This document shows positions 55,057 to 64,000 of a DNA stretch of 64,000 nucleotides, piece after piece. Below the pieces are notes generated by a model. It made no database searches. It was not told where the DNA came from and saw nothing but the letters and a program-made list of their open reading frames with translations. Source of the stretch: Euclidia mi (taxonomy: Eukaryota > Arthropoda > Insecta > Lepidoptera > Erebidae); the NCBI GenBank assembly GCA_944739405.2, contig OX123187.2, positions 77,484,450 to 77,548,449 on the forward strand. Reading direction: 5' to 3'. The first letter of the stretch is position 1. Each line of letters opens with the position of its first letter. The position numbers and the translations under genes were made by a program.

Positions 55057-55864
55057 GATGTATCCAAAAAGGCTGGCCAAAAATCTATTTTTGGTAAAAA
55101 GAAATTACACTTCATTAATACCGTTTAATTTGACTAGAGTGGAACGCCTTGAAATAACCGCCTAATTCTAGCAAGTCTTTTATTTCTAGGCGTTCCACTA
55201 GACAATCTTTTTCTTAGAACTATCCTCACAAATTCCAGCAACATGTTTACAGCAATCCAGTTTTTGCGATGACAATATGTCTCGAAGTTGAAAAGACTTC
55301 GGCGACCTTTTCAATCTTAATTTTGTTAAAACTCGGATGAATGGAAAAGTGGTTGGAATGTTCAATATAATATCGGTCTAAACGTCTACCGATATTTGGC
55401 TGGGTTATAGAAGACGAATGTTTTGAAGATAAATTAAAAGGAAATAAAAATATTTGCTGTGATAATGGCCGACTATTGAGCGGAAACGCTTGTTTCATGG
55501 GTTGTGATATCTCTTGGCATAAGTTATGTGAGATGAGCGTTTGGCAGCTAAACAACGCGTTTTTTAACATTCAATGAAAACTGTATTTCGATGTCGACTG
55601 AGTTTCATTGCTCGTTCTTTTTATGGATCTACGCTCCACGACATTGCATGGTGAACGAGGCACTAAATGTTATTGTTAAATCGTTACGCTTTTCATTTGT
55701 AAATGTTCTTATGATCGTCCTATTTACAAGTGAGTAAATAATTATTCACTTGAAAATGATGCTGATGATGATGATATCATCGGCATCATCAATCTTTATT
55801 TAATTACGTTTTATGCAAAATGTATAAAATTATTATTCATTTTTATTTAAATTAATTTTTTATA
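55057..55864. other. intergenic sequence with an imperfect hairpin
   Basis: The words agtggaacgcct (55138-55149) and aggcgttccact (55188-55199) form a 12-bp stem, extended by gaaata/tatttc. A 107-codon minus-strand frame (55247-55570) has no domain I recognise. Confidence 0.5.
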
Positions 55865-55945
55865 TATGACCTTACCCTTCTCATAGAGAGAAAAGGCCCG
55901 TGCCCAGCAGTGGGACAGTTTATATACAGGGCTTATGATGATGAT
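55865..55945 (+). repeat. GATGAT-tailed dispersed repeat
   Basis: The order cttacccttctcatagagag aaaaggcccgtgcccagcag tgggacagt...gatgatgatt matches 56480-56552. Confidence 0.75.
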
Positions 55946-56439
55946 TGTGTTTTATATTTTTCGTATATATAATTGATTTTGATCCTTTAATGCATTCTAT
56001 CTTCAAGAAAAGGGAATTCCTTTCATCATTAACATACATACAATCTTATACATCTTTTTTTATTCATTCATTCATTCATTATTGATTGATTCTTTATCTG
56101 AACTGGCTTTCTGTGCCGGAGATATCCTCTAACTACTTGAAGAGAAATTATTCATTTCCGCTGCACTTCCTGATTTGCCTCAATCATCACTACCTTATTC
56201 GTCTTATACAGTCGAAAAATAGTCTTCGATCTTTTACTATGAAATGAATAAAGAAAACACATTAAGAAAGCATGATAGGCGTAGGCTATGGATATAACAT
56301 ACTAGACTGGAACTTTGGATGATCTTTGGATTGATGATTGGTTAGTGATCACTGCTGATACCCTCCCTACAGCTACAGGGTAAGCCATGATCCAGACACA
56401 GAACATACTCTATATAATAATGTTTTATTAATTCTCTAT

Positions 56440-56552
56440 AAGGTCTGCCAACCCGCACTTGGCCAGCGTGGTGGACTCTGGCCTTACCCTTCTCATAATG
56501 GGAAGAGGCCCGTGCCCAGCAGTGGGACAGTACAAAGGGCTGATGATGATGA
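56440..56552 (+). repeat. GATGAT-tailed dispersed repeat
   Basis: The order caacccgcacttggccagcg tggtggactctggccttacc ...ggcccgtgcccagcagtggg acagt and gatgatgatgaa is the 3' end of a LINE-like family. Its right half is duplicated in reverse at 59101-59154. Confidence 0.8.
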
Positions 56553-56746
56553 ATTCTGGCTTCGTATGTTGAAATACTAGTATTCCAGAAAGTGCCCCAT
56601 TAAGGACAACAAAAGCTTTGCAATATAAGCTAAGGATTTTTATAACAATTTCACAGAAAATCTCACTGTAAAATAACGAACTATAAAAGTCTAAACTATA
56701 TTATATATTTCTTAGAAAACTAAGATGGATCGCGAATTATTAAATA

Positions 56747-56953
56747 CTAGAGGACGCCAGCAGCTACGCCTGCATTTTTTTTTATTTACCCGTTTTGGCC
56801 GATCCCGTAAGAATTTCGGGAAATCCCTTCTTAGTGCACCCCTACGTTTCCTAAGGAACATACATGCCAAATTACAGCTTCCTGCGTCCAATAGTTTTGG
56901 CTGTAGCGTGTCTGTCAGTCAGTCAGTAACGCAAGGATTTTATATATTAAGAT
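56747..56953 (-). mobile_element. short non-autonomous Helitron, full length (207 bp)
   Basis: Minus-strand copy from TCTTAATATATAAAATCCTT to CTAG, inside the left arm of the large inverted repeat. In the right arm only its last ~36 bases remain (58859-58894). Confidence 0.88.
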
Positions 56954-57126
56954 TAGCGAAAATAAAGAATATTTTTACCGGCCTTATATTTTTATTAGGA
57001 CAGCCTTTGAAACGTTTTTTTTAATTAAATACTTCAACAGGCATTTTCTGCACAGCAAGCGCTATTATCTCAACTGTGGTACAACGACGAAAGTTTAAAT
57101 TCGTATAAAGTTTCAACAGATTTTGA

Positions 57127-57327
57127 TTGCTAGGGCAATCGATACGATTCCTAACACATTTATTAAACTTGCTCTTAAATTGTGAAGAGTGTGGTGTATT
57201 GGAGGATGTGTATCACTTGTTGGTGGAATGTGTCAAAACTAGAGCTGCCAGAGAGGCTCTGATTAATAGACTAAACATCATTTTTATAGATGTTGCCTTT
57301 GTCGACATTAGCCACTTTAGTTTATAA
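57127..57327 (+). pseudogene. LINE C-terminal fragment with CxxC zinc motif
   Basis: The 66-codon frame reads LLNCEECGVLEDVYHLLVECVKTRAAREALINRLNII. The spacing C-x2-C-x8-H-x4-C with LEDVYHLLVEC is the C-terminal zinc-knuckle-like block of R1/Jockey/I-type LINE polymerases. The catalytic part is absent. The second half of this fragment is duplicated in the right arm of the inverted repeat (58789-58854, minus), starting at the word TCAAAACTAGAGC. It is a dead remnant that predates the inverted duplication. Confidence 0.65.
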
Positions 57328-57847
57328 CATAGTAAATAAGATGAGAAATGCCTAGACTAGATTTAGGTTACGATGCGACTGGCATGGTCTAATGAAAGAC
57401 CAAAAGCCCCTAAACAAATAAAGACAATAATAAAAAACCTTGTATGGAAGAAGAAAAATGGTATAGAAGATACCAAAAATATTGACTAACAATTTGTAAC
57501 TAAAATCTCTAGAAATAAGAAATTATTTTAATAGATAAGAAATGCAATGTGTTCAAAACAGCTCAAAGGATTTTTAAATCATATAAAAAACGATCTAAAT
57601 AATATTATAGCCCTTCTTACATTTTCCATAATAAAATATAAAAAGAACATATTTTATTACCTATAAAATAACAATGACGTTATAAACAGATATTTATCGC
57701 TTATCATCTACAACGGCGAGCATCTGAATGGTCTCAATTTCTTCCATTGATTGATTACGTCTACCCAGGGATGTTCCTAACCGAATTCATACATTTTTCA
57801 AACCGTGACACCCCTTGACAACAGCTTTATTGAATGACATTATATAA

Positions 57848-58238
57848 GATTGATAGTTCTGTTAATTTACTTCTTGTTACGAAATGTTTTAAATATACTT
57901 CACGGTTCAAAATGTGAACCAAGGGAGTTTTAAGTGTCCGACTATATTGAATTTAAGGCTTCTTCTTTGTTGAGTCGAAGTTTGAATTTGAACATTTGTT
58001 GGACTTGGAATTGTAAAAACTGTGTCTCAAATATTTTCACACTGCTTATCAGTGAGGAAAACTAAGGTGTTATTTTCATACTCTACTCATTCGAGTAGAG
58101 TTATTAAATTGAAATTCATATGAAATACTCAAGTCTATAACACCGTTAAGCTGTAATAAAATCAAACTTATATGTTAACGCAATCAATAGAAAGTGCAAT
58201 TTAAGTATATTTTCAAACTCGCAACTAATCGCAAGAGA
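57848..58238. other. 391-bp spacer between the inverted arms
   Basis: AT-rich, without frames. It contains the left member of a 73-bp nested inverted repeat at 58081-58153. Confidence 0.7.
58081..58153 (+). repeat. 73-bp nested inverted repeat, left member
   Basis: From ctctactcattcgagtagag to caccgttaagctg; exact reverse complement of 59155-59227. The first 20 bases are themselves an 8-bp palindrome around attc. Confidence 0.92.
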
Positions 58239-59154
58239 TTATATAATGTCATTCAATAAAGCTGTTGTCAAGGGGTGTCACGGTTTGAAAAATGTATGAA
58301 TTCGGTTAGGAACATCCCTGGGTAGACGTAATCAATCAATGGAAGAAATTGAGACCATTCAGATGCTCGCCGTTGTAGATGATAAGCGATAAATATCTGT
58401 TTATAACGTCATTGTTATTTTATAGGTAATAAAATATGTTCTTTTTATATTTTATTATGGAAAATGTAAGAAGGGCTATAATATTATTTAGATCGTTTTT
58501 TATATGATTTAAAAATCCTTTGAGCTGTTTTGAACACATTGCATTTCTTATCTATTAAAATAATTTCTTATTTCTAGAGATTTTAGTTACAAATTGTTAG
58601 TCAATATTTTTGGTATCTTCTATACCATTTTTCTTCTTCCATACAAGGTTTTTTATTATTGTCTTTATTTGTTTAGGGGCTTTTGGTCTTTCATTAGACC
58701 ATGCTAGTCGCATCGTAACCTAAATCTAGTCTAGGCATTTCTCATCTTATTTACTATGTTATAAACTAAAGTGGCTAATGTCGACAAAGGCAACATCTAT
58801 AAAAATGATGTTTAGTCTATTAATCAGAGCCTCTCTGGCAGCTCTAGTTTTGACACAAAAAAAAATGCAGGCGTAGCTGCTGGCGTCCTCTAGTATTTAA
58901 TAATTCGCGATCCATCTTACTTTTCTAAGAAATATATAATATAGTTTAGACTTTTATAGTTCGTTATTTTACAGTGAGATTTTCTGTGAAATTGTAATAA
59001 AAATCCTTAGCTTATATTGCAAAGCTTTTGTTGTCCTTAATGGGGCACTTTCTGGAATACTAGTATTTCAACATACGAAGCCAGATTTTTATAGAGAATT
59101 CATCATCATCAGCCCTTTGTACTGTCCCACTGCTGGGCACGGGCCTCTTCCCAT
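58239..59154 (-). repeat. large inverted repeat, right arm (916 bp)
   Basis: Reverse complement of the left arm, deleted for most of the Helitron and half of the LINE fragment. At the deletion the sequence reads ttttgacacaaaaaaaaatg. It directly abuts the 73-bp repeat at 59155. Confidence 0.92.
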
Positions 59155-59227
59155 CAGCTTAACGGTGTTATAGACTTGAGTATTTCATATGAATTTCAAT
59201 TTAATAACTCTACTCGAATGAGTAGAG
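59155..59227 (-). repeat. 73-bp nested inverted repeat, right member
   Basis: Reverse complement of 58081-58153 without a difference. Confidence 0.92.
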
Positions 59228-59248
59228 TTATTAAATTGAAATTCATAT
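59187..59248. repeat. perfect 29-bp palindrome with GAAT loop
   Basis: Arms 59187-59215 and 59220-59248 around gaat; the stem includes taataactctactc / gagtagagttatta. It overlaps the end of the 73-bp repeat. Confidence 0.95.
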
Positions 59249-59319
59249 TTTTAGTTTTTAAATTACTATCTCTTTCCTCATGAATATGAGGAAAGAGATA
59301 GTAATTTGAAAACTAAAAA
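59248..59319. repeat. 34-bp palindrome, one mismatch, GAAT loop
   Basis: Arms 59248-59281 and 59286-59319 around gaat; the stem includes actatctctttcctcat / atgaggaaagagatagt. It directly follows the previous palindrome. A sequence at 59573-59650 reads like the same region without the inversions. Confidence 0.95.
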
Positions 59320-59660
59320 AATGTTTTTAGTACAATTTGATGTATCTTAAATGTATATTTTTGTTTTTTTTTCTTAATCTGTGTTTTAAGAAGTAGTCTC
59401 GTACCAAATTTCAAGATTCTACGTTCACGGAAAGCACCGTGTAGGTTTTGATTCCCTAGCGAGTTTCGAAAATTGAGGAAATTTGCAGCATAAATGGCTG
59501 TATCTTTTGATTGCGTTGTCTTAAAAGTTTGATTTTTCACAGCTTCAAGGGACAGTAGACTTAACTATTTGATATGAATTTCAATTTAATAGCTCTACGC
59601 GTTCATAAGGAAAGGGCTAGTAACTTTTAAATTAAAAAAATGTTTTTAATATAATTATGA
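59320..59660. other. dispersed repeat-like sequence, no gene
   Basis: The phrases accaaatttcaagattctac and tgattccctagcgagttt resemble common moth intergenic repeats. Bases 59573-59650 are related to 59187-59335. The 75-codon frame at 59313-59540 is chance. Confidence 0.5.
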
Positions 59661-60692
59661 TACATACATACATACATAGACTCACGCCTGTTTCCCGGAG
59701 GGGTAGGCAGAGACTACGGAACGCCATTTGCAACGATCCTGACATACCTCACTTGCTTCACTCACTCCCATCAAGTTTCTCATGCATGCTCTTCTGTTAA
59801 GGGTACTTCTGACTTGTCCTTTTTTCAGGATGTCTCCAATCTGGTCAGAGAACGTTCTCCTAGGTCTTCCCCTTTGTCCTGTCCCATTCACACTAGCCTG
59901 ATATATCTTCTTTGTCAGTCTATCGTCATCCATCCTCTCCATGTGCCCAAACCATCTTAACATGCCTTTCTCAATGCTTGTCACTACATCTTCTTTTACC
60001 CCACACCACTCTCGTATCACACAATTCTTTACTCTGTCGGTCAAAGACACACCACACACACTTCTCAGTGCTCTCATTTCTACAGCATTTATTCTACTTT
60101 CAAATCTCTTCTGCCATACCCAACTTTCACTACCATACATAAGGGTAGGCACTAACACACCTCTATGTACAGCCAAACGTGCCTTTTTGGACACGTTTTG
60201 ACTGTTCATAAACGCCTTCAGAGCTCCATTCACACAATTACCTGCATTAACTTTCCTTTCAATATCTGCTTCATTCTTACCATCTCTTGTAAACAACGTA
60301 CCTAAGTAAACAAACTCATTCACTTGTTCCACTCGCTGTCCATCGATCAAAACATTACAAGCCGTAACGCATTCCTCCTTTTCAAAATCCATAACTTTCG
60401 TTTTACTTACATTCACTTTCATTCCTTTCCTTTCTAACGCACGATGCATGATTGTTACCATCTCCTGCAACTCCTCCGTTGAAGATGCAAGTATAACCTG
60501 ATCATCAGCATAAAGGAGGCATTTGACGAGTAACCCATTCATCCTTAATCCGCAGTCACTATGTTTTAAATCTTGCAAACAACTGTCCATGAAGAGGTTA
60601 AACAGCCACGGCGACGCTACACATCCCTGTCTAACACCTTTATCGATGGTAAACCAGTCAGTGTATGCCCCGTTTATCCTCACACAAGCTCT
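59661..60692 (-). mobile_element. RTE-type LINE copy C, 5'-truncated
   Basis: It ends on the minus strand in the (TGTA)n tail at 59661-59678 and is cut at the 5' side at about 60692, where an inverted repeat begins. Same family as 19045-19770 and 21599-24405. Confidence 0.9.
59682..60692 (-). CDS. RTE LINE polymerase, intact C-terminal 336 codons
   Basis: The minus-strand frame is open from the truncation point to TGA 59682-59684: SRACVRINGAYTDWF, VRQGCVASPWLFNLFMDS, LLYADDQVILASS (catalytic YADD, about 60500), RKGMKVNVSKTKVM, FVYLGTLFTRDGK, ADIERKVNAGNCVNGALKAF, VPTLMYGSESWVWQKRFESRINAVEMRALRS, LTDRVKN, EKGMLRWFGHMERMDD, GQRGRPRRTFSDQIG and the end SVVSAYPSGKQA. It has no stop or frameshift, unlike copies A and B. 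The endonuclease and the fingers of the polymerase are missing, so it cannot be autonomous. Its last codons and the tail are the part shared with the SINEs. The lack of lesions suggests a younger insertion. Confidence 0.9.
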   Translation of the reverse strand, partial: RACVRINGAYTDWFTIDKGVRQGCVASPWLFNLFMDSCLQDLKHSDCGLRMNGLLVKCLLYADDQVILASSTEELQEMVTIMHRALERKGMKVNVSKTKVMDFEKEECVTACNVLIDGQRVEQVNEFVYLGTLFTRDGKNEADIERKVNAGNCVNGALKAFMNSQNVSKKARLAVHRGVLVPTLMYGSESWVWQKRFESRINAVEMRALRSVCGVSLTDRVKNCVIREWCGVKEDVVTSIEKGMLRWFGHMERMDDDRLTKKIYQASVNGTGQRGRPRRTFSDQIGDILKKGQVRSTLNRRACMRNLMGVSEASEVCQDRCKWRSVVSAYPSGKQA

Positions 60693-60700
60693 AGAATAAT

Positions 60701-60756
60701 AATAATAACTCCTCAGAATAAAAAAGAAGTCTTCTTTATTCTGAGGAGTTATTATT
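60701..60756. repeat. 22-bp palindrome at the LINE 5' truncation
   Basis: Arms 60701-60722 and 60735-60756 (aataataactcctcagaata...) are exact reverse complements around a 12-base loop; with a two-base bulge the inner gaag/cttc also pairs. Confidence 0.95.
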
Positions 60757-61340
60757 TATTGGAAACTACAGGTTTGAAAAAGGAAGCAAAGCTTTTCTTT
60801 GAAATATTTTTTGATTCAATAAGCACAAAGGATCTCATAGCCATTGTTGATATTATTAGCAAGTAGCTGATGAGGCCGGTAAATGTCCAGCCATTATACA
60901 TGCACAATGCAGAATACCAATGTGTATTTTATGACTAAATGTTATAGTTCCAATAGCGTTCACGGTGTATCTTATCTTACCAATTGGCGTATTTAAGCAA
61001 CGTTTACACACGTTACTCACACATCGCTTGATGTGGCAATTACCTACATACCCAGGGCACGCTAGGGCGTAATACGTTCTTGTAAGTAAAGAATTTTAGG
61101 TCATTTCGAAGGCTTTCGAGTGGTTTATAAACTCGGACTCTAGAGTTGGGAACACGCAAATAGAAGGCCGAATTATTCCTGTGCTTAAAATTTAGTGCCG
61201 CTTTATGCAACAAATGCCTATTTCTTACTGCAAAACAGCGCACTTACTGCGCTGCATTCAAAACTATATTTACGAATGGTTGAAAATAACTATAATAATC
61301 GACATTTAATGCTAGCCGTGTGGTTGCCGGCATAGAATAC
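60757..61340. other. intergenic sequence, nothing recognised
   Basis: Minus-strand frame 61040-61243 (67 codons, RVYKPLESLRNDLKFFTYKNV) has no recognised domain; it could be a LINE scrap. The plus-strand frame ending at 60866 reads through the palindrome. Confidence 0.4.
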
Positions 61341-61405
61341 AAGTGTCACCAACCCCTATCTTCCCGTGGGTGTCGTAAGAGGCGACTAAGGGATAACACG
61401 ATGCA
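61341..61405 (+). repeat. dispersed retroposon fragment
   Basis: The order aagtgtcaccaacccctatc ttcccgtgggtgtcgtaaga ggcgactaagggata is a motif I recall as widely dispersed in lepidopteran genomes. Ends unclear. Confidence 0.55.
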
Positions 61406-61448
61406 AATACCATCTTTGCGTAGAGACGAAAAACTCGACATCAAACCC

Positions 61449-61708
61449 TATACGACTGCCTCGTTGGTCTCGTGGCATAAATGTGCGCGTGGGATTGGGA
61501 GGTCCCGGGTTCGATTCCTGGGTCGGGCAGTGTTATTGGGGTTTTCTGTCACGAAATTTTCAGTAGCAGCACGGAGTCTGGAAAGTTGTCCCGTACGGCA
61601 ATAGGCTCGCCCCTTATTACGTGGGACTAAAGTATATCTGGCGAAAAGTGGGTGTAGAAATACACCTCTGCCTACCTCTTCGGCGTGAGACTATGTATGT
61701 ATGTATGT
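61449..61708 (+). mobile_element. tRNA-derived SINE (family A) with (TATG)n tail
   Basis: The head gactgcctcgttggtctcgt ggc and B box gggttcgattcctgg are followed by gtagcagcacggagtctgg, ggcaataggctcgccc, ttattacgtgggact and the tail ctctgcctacctcttcggcg tgagactatgtatgtatg. It keeps the LINE-like tail. The 94-codon frame across it is not a gene. Confidence 0.9.
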
Positions 61709-62478
61709 TATGCATAATATAAATCGTAGACCTACTAAACTCTACATCTGATGTCCTAACACAACAATGAGAGATAATTTAATAAAAGTCTTGCCAATTT
61801 TTCCCTTTATTAGTCTTCATAACAAATTCGAACTCCACTATGATGTTATCCTCAGAAAATGAAAAAAAGTCCGCGACATGATCATTGATCACCTCAAATG
61901 AAAGAAGACTTCTGCATAACATTAACACGTAGCCATCATTGAAACCGCGACATGGAGTCCACAAGGGGCTTGGCTCGCTTTTGTACGCTCAATATACGCC
62001 ATGATAACCCACTAACTTATTCAGAAGTGGGCAAACTTTTAAGAAAATCCTCTAACATTACTTTGTATGTATTTTTATTAAATAACTTTGTTTAATTAGA
62101 GAACATGGTCTCGAGTTTTATTTAAGGATACACTTCGGACTTGTAGAAAGTTCGCAGCGTATCTTATTTTAACATGATGCTTGTCTACTGCCATGCGATA
62201 TAAATTGGGCATTTTTACTTATGCAATATAATTATGAGTAGAGCAATATTTGTATACTTTTTTATAGGTTAAGTCAGGTCTGTACATGTAGTATTTTCAA
62301 TGTTACTTTTTGGCCTAAGTGGAATTATTTTTGAACCAAAGGACTAGTATTATATAGTAGTACTAATAGACTTATTATCTGTAGCTTCACTTTATAAGTC
62401 CCTTCCACGCGCTTCGGTCATAACTTTATAGGCTATGTAATAATTAGGTCGGTTAACTTAAATATTTTAGTCAGCTTA
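61709..62478. other. intergenic sequence, nothing recognised
   Basis: No domain-bearing frame, repeat or element end was seen. Confidence 0.45.
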
Positions 62479-62687
62479 TCTTAATATATAAAATCCTTGC
62501 GTTACTGACTGACTGACAGACACGCTACAGCCGAAACTATTGGGCGTAGAAAGCTGAAATTTGGCATGTATGTTCCTTGGGGACCGTAGGGGTGCATTAA
62601 GAAGGGATTTCCCGAAATTCCCACGGGATCGGCCAAAACGGGTAAATTAAAAAAAAAATAGCAGGCGTAGCTGCTGGCGTCCTCTAG
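62479..62687 (+). mobile_element. short non-autonomous Helitron, full length (209 bp)
   Basis: Starts TCTTAATATATAAAATCCTT after A, ends GCTGCTGGCGTCCTCTAG before T. It differs from 52715-52921 at only a few positions, for example an added base in the A-run. Confidence 0.9.
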
Positions 62688-64000
62688 TTTTATATAATTC
62701 TTACTCAAAGTACTGTCTTATACGGCACGTCTTGCCTTATCATGGTTTTCTAGATGTTAACATAATGAAAGTATACCAATTGGTCTCAATCTAATATCAG
62801 AAAGACCTGTACTCGTCAAAATTACCAAACGGTATTTGTTCTCAGTGGTCACTCACCTAAATAATAACCACTGCAAACGTTGTCTAAGCTACTCGTACCG
62901 ACATAAAACTACGATTTAAAAGGACTGTTTTCCGAAAGGCCTGATAATCTATTAAACTTAAAAGAAAATAAATAACTAAACCAACTCATTTTAATATCAA
63001 TAATATCTATTATAATATGATAAAATTATTCGTACGTAGCTACTAGCTATCTTTAAAACAATGGTACTTGAATTGAAAAATCATCATCCTCTTCATTTTT
63101 GAATTCGCTTAAAAATGTTGGCAAAGAATTTTATTGTTCTATTTTATGATTAGCAAAAAAGTTGTAAGTCTAAGTTTCATTTTTCGAGTCGTATCTGCAG
63201 GTTAGTTTCAAATCAGGAAATGTCCTTCGGTAGTATTAAAGAGACGTAAATTCTCAATTTGATTTCCTTTAGGATATTCGATAGTTAAAGTTAGTATAAG
63301 TAAGAATTAATAGTTAGGAACTTAGTTTAGAACTTAACTATAACTTTTATATTTCAACCAACTTGTACAATGTACTGTTTTGAACCTAAATTAAATAAAT
63401 AAATAGCATGTTTTCATGATTCTGTGAGGTTTTGAGTTTCACCTGAAGTGACATTCTGCCTTACAAATCTTTGCTTTTTAAGGCATGACAATATATTACG
63501 TGCTTATAATAAAGCATAAAACTTCTCATTATATCCGCATTATCATTCTTATAATATTTTGTACAACAAATAAAGCGAAAAGTGGTTCTTAGAATACTTG
63601 CCGAGTTAATGATTTAGTAGTAAACTATTAGGGTAATTGCAACGGTAAGCCGCAAATACTTTGCCAAGTGTGTATGCATCCTTAGTGAACGATTCAAATA
63701 TTCAAAACTTAAATTTGTACGAGTATAACATTCTGTGTTTATTACAATCCGGTAATCTGTTTTTGTGGGCGAGATAAATAAGCGCCTTAATTTGTTAATT
63801 TGAGAAATTTAGTTAGTTTCAATGTTTATTTTGCGTTGTTTCTGAGTCTTTATGTAGGACTCAATTAGGGCTATTGTTACTATTCGTGGATTTTCATGTC
63901 TCTTGTTTTATCTCATGTAAGATAATTTATAGCTGTATATAATTATGTTGTATTCCGTAGGTGTAGTGAAGGCGTAAGAATACAAAATGACACTTTTCAA
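62688..64000. other. intergenic sequence, nothing recognised
   Basis: AT-rich, without frames above 60 codons, repeats or element ends that I can recognise. Confidence 0.5.

Larger units (their letters stand above)
56498..57847 (+). repeat. large inverted repeat, left arm (1350 bp)
   Basis: This arm recurs reverse-complemented at 58239-59154. Across the compared parts the match is nearly perfect; I noted one substitution in the segment gatgcgactggcatggtc. The right arm lacks about 440 bp corresponding to roughly 56781-57225. Confidence 0.92.

Noticed and set aside
55247..55570. 107-codon minus-strand frame as a host gene
   Set aside because: No domain, no repeats of the frame elsewhere and no gene context; left as unknown.

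Overview
The window looks like gene-poor, transposon-packed insect DNA, most likely from a moth or butterfly. The evidence is AT-rich intergenic sequence, several tRNA-derived SINE families, short TC...CTAG Helitrons, an RTE-type LINE with a (TGTA)n tail, CR1/Jockey-type LINEs ending in (TTTTGA)n, and GATGAT-tailed repeats that I recognise as typical of Lepidoptera. I see no convincing host gene, no functional tRNA or rRNA gene and no CRISPR array. Nearly every readable protein belongs to a mobile element, and nearly every one is broken.

Layout, left to right. 1-0.28 kb: end of a mariner element. 1.1-1.8 kb: a GC-rich retroposon with poly(C) at one end, poly(A) at the other and a 14-bp target duplication. 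2.3-5.4 kb: a Helitron filled with ~118-bp tandem repeats, lying between two oppositely oriented GCATAA arrays. 6.2-7.1 kb: a DNA transposon with ~205-bp inverted ends. 7.9-9.2 kb: a dead LINE reverse transcriptase. 9.3-12.4 kb: a decayed DNA transposon with TA target site, hosting a SINE and a retroposon tail. 12.4-19 kb: SINEs, a short Helitron and a Tc1-like MITE. 19-24.5 kb: two RTE LINE copies with a CR1-type LINE fused between them. 25.9-28.2 kb: SINEs and a hairpin MITE. 28.3-34.6 kb: an LTR element without coding capacity (LARD-like). 34.7-35.9 kb: LINE fragments. 35.9-42.4 kb: a 120-bp inverted repeat pair enclosing a nearly full CR1-type LINE (ORF1 plus broken ORF2) and a second tandem-repeat Helitron. 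43.4-49.9 kb: a complete but inactivated Gypsy-type LTR retrotransposon on the minus strand with nearly identical LTRs. 51.5-55 kb: Helitrons, a LINE tail and a 37-bp perfect palindrome. 56.5-59.3 kb: a ~0.9-1.35 kb near-identical inverted repeat with nested palindromes. 59.7-60.7 kb: a third RTE LINE copy with an intact C-terminal frame. 61.4-62.7 kb: a SINE and a short Helitron. The last 1.3 kb holds nothing I recognise.

How the parts work together: the SINEs appear to parasitise the RTE LINE, because their 3' tails match the last codons and tail of the LINE. The short Helitrons have the termini of rolling-circle elements but no Rep/helicase. The Gypsy element carries tRNA-like pol III boxes inside both LTRs. 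Five short-loop palindromes plus the kilobase inverted repeat suggest that template switching or foldback synthesis has repeatedly reshaped this stretch. All family names come from recognition by eye; no database search was possible.
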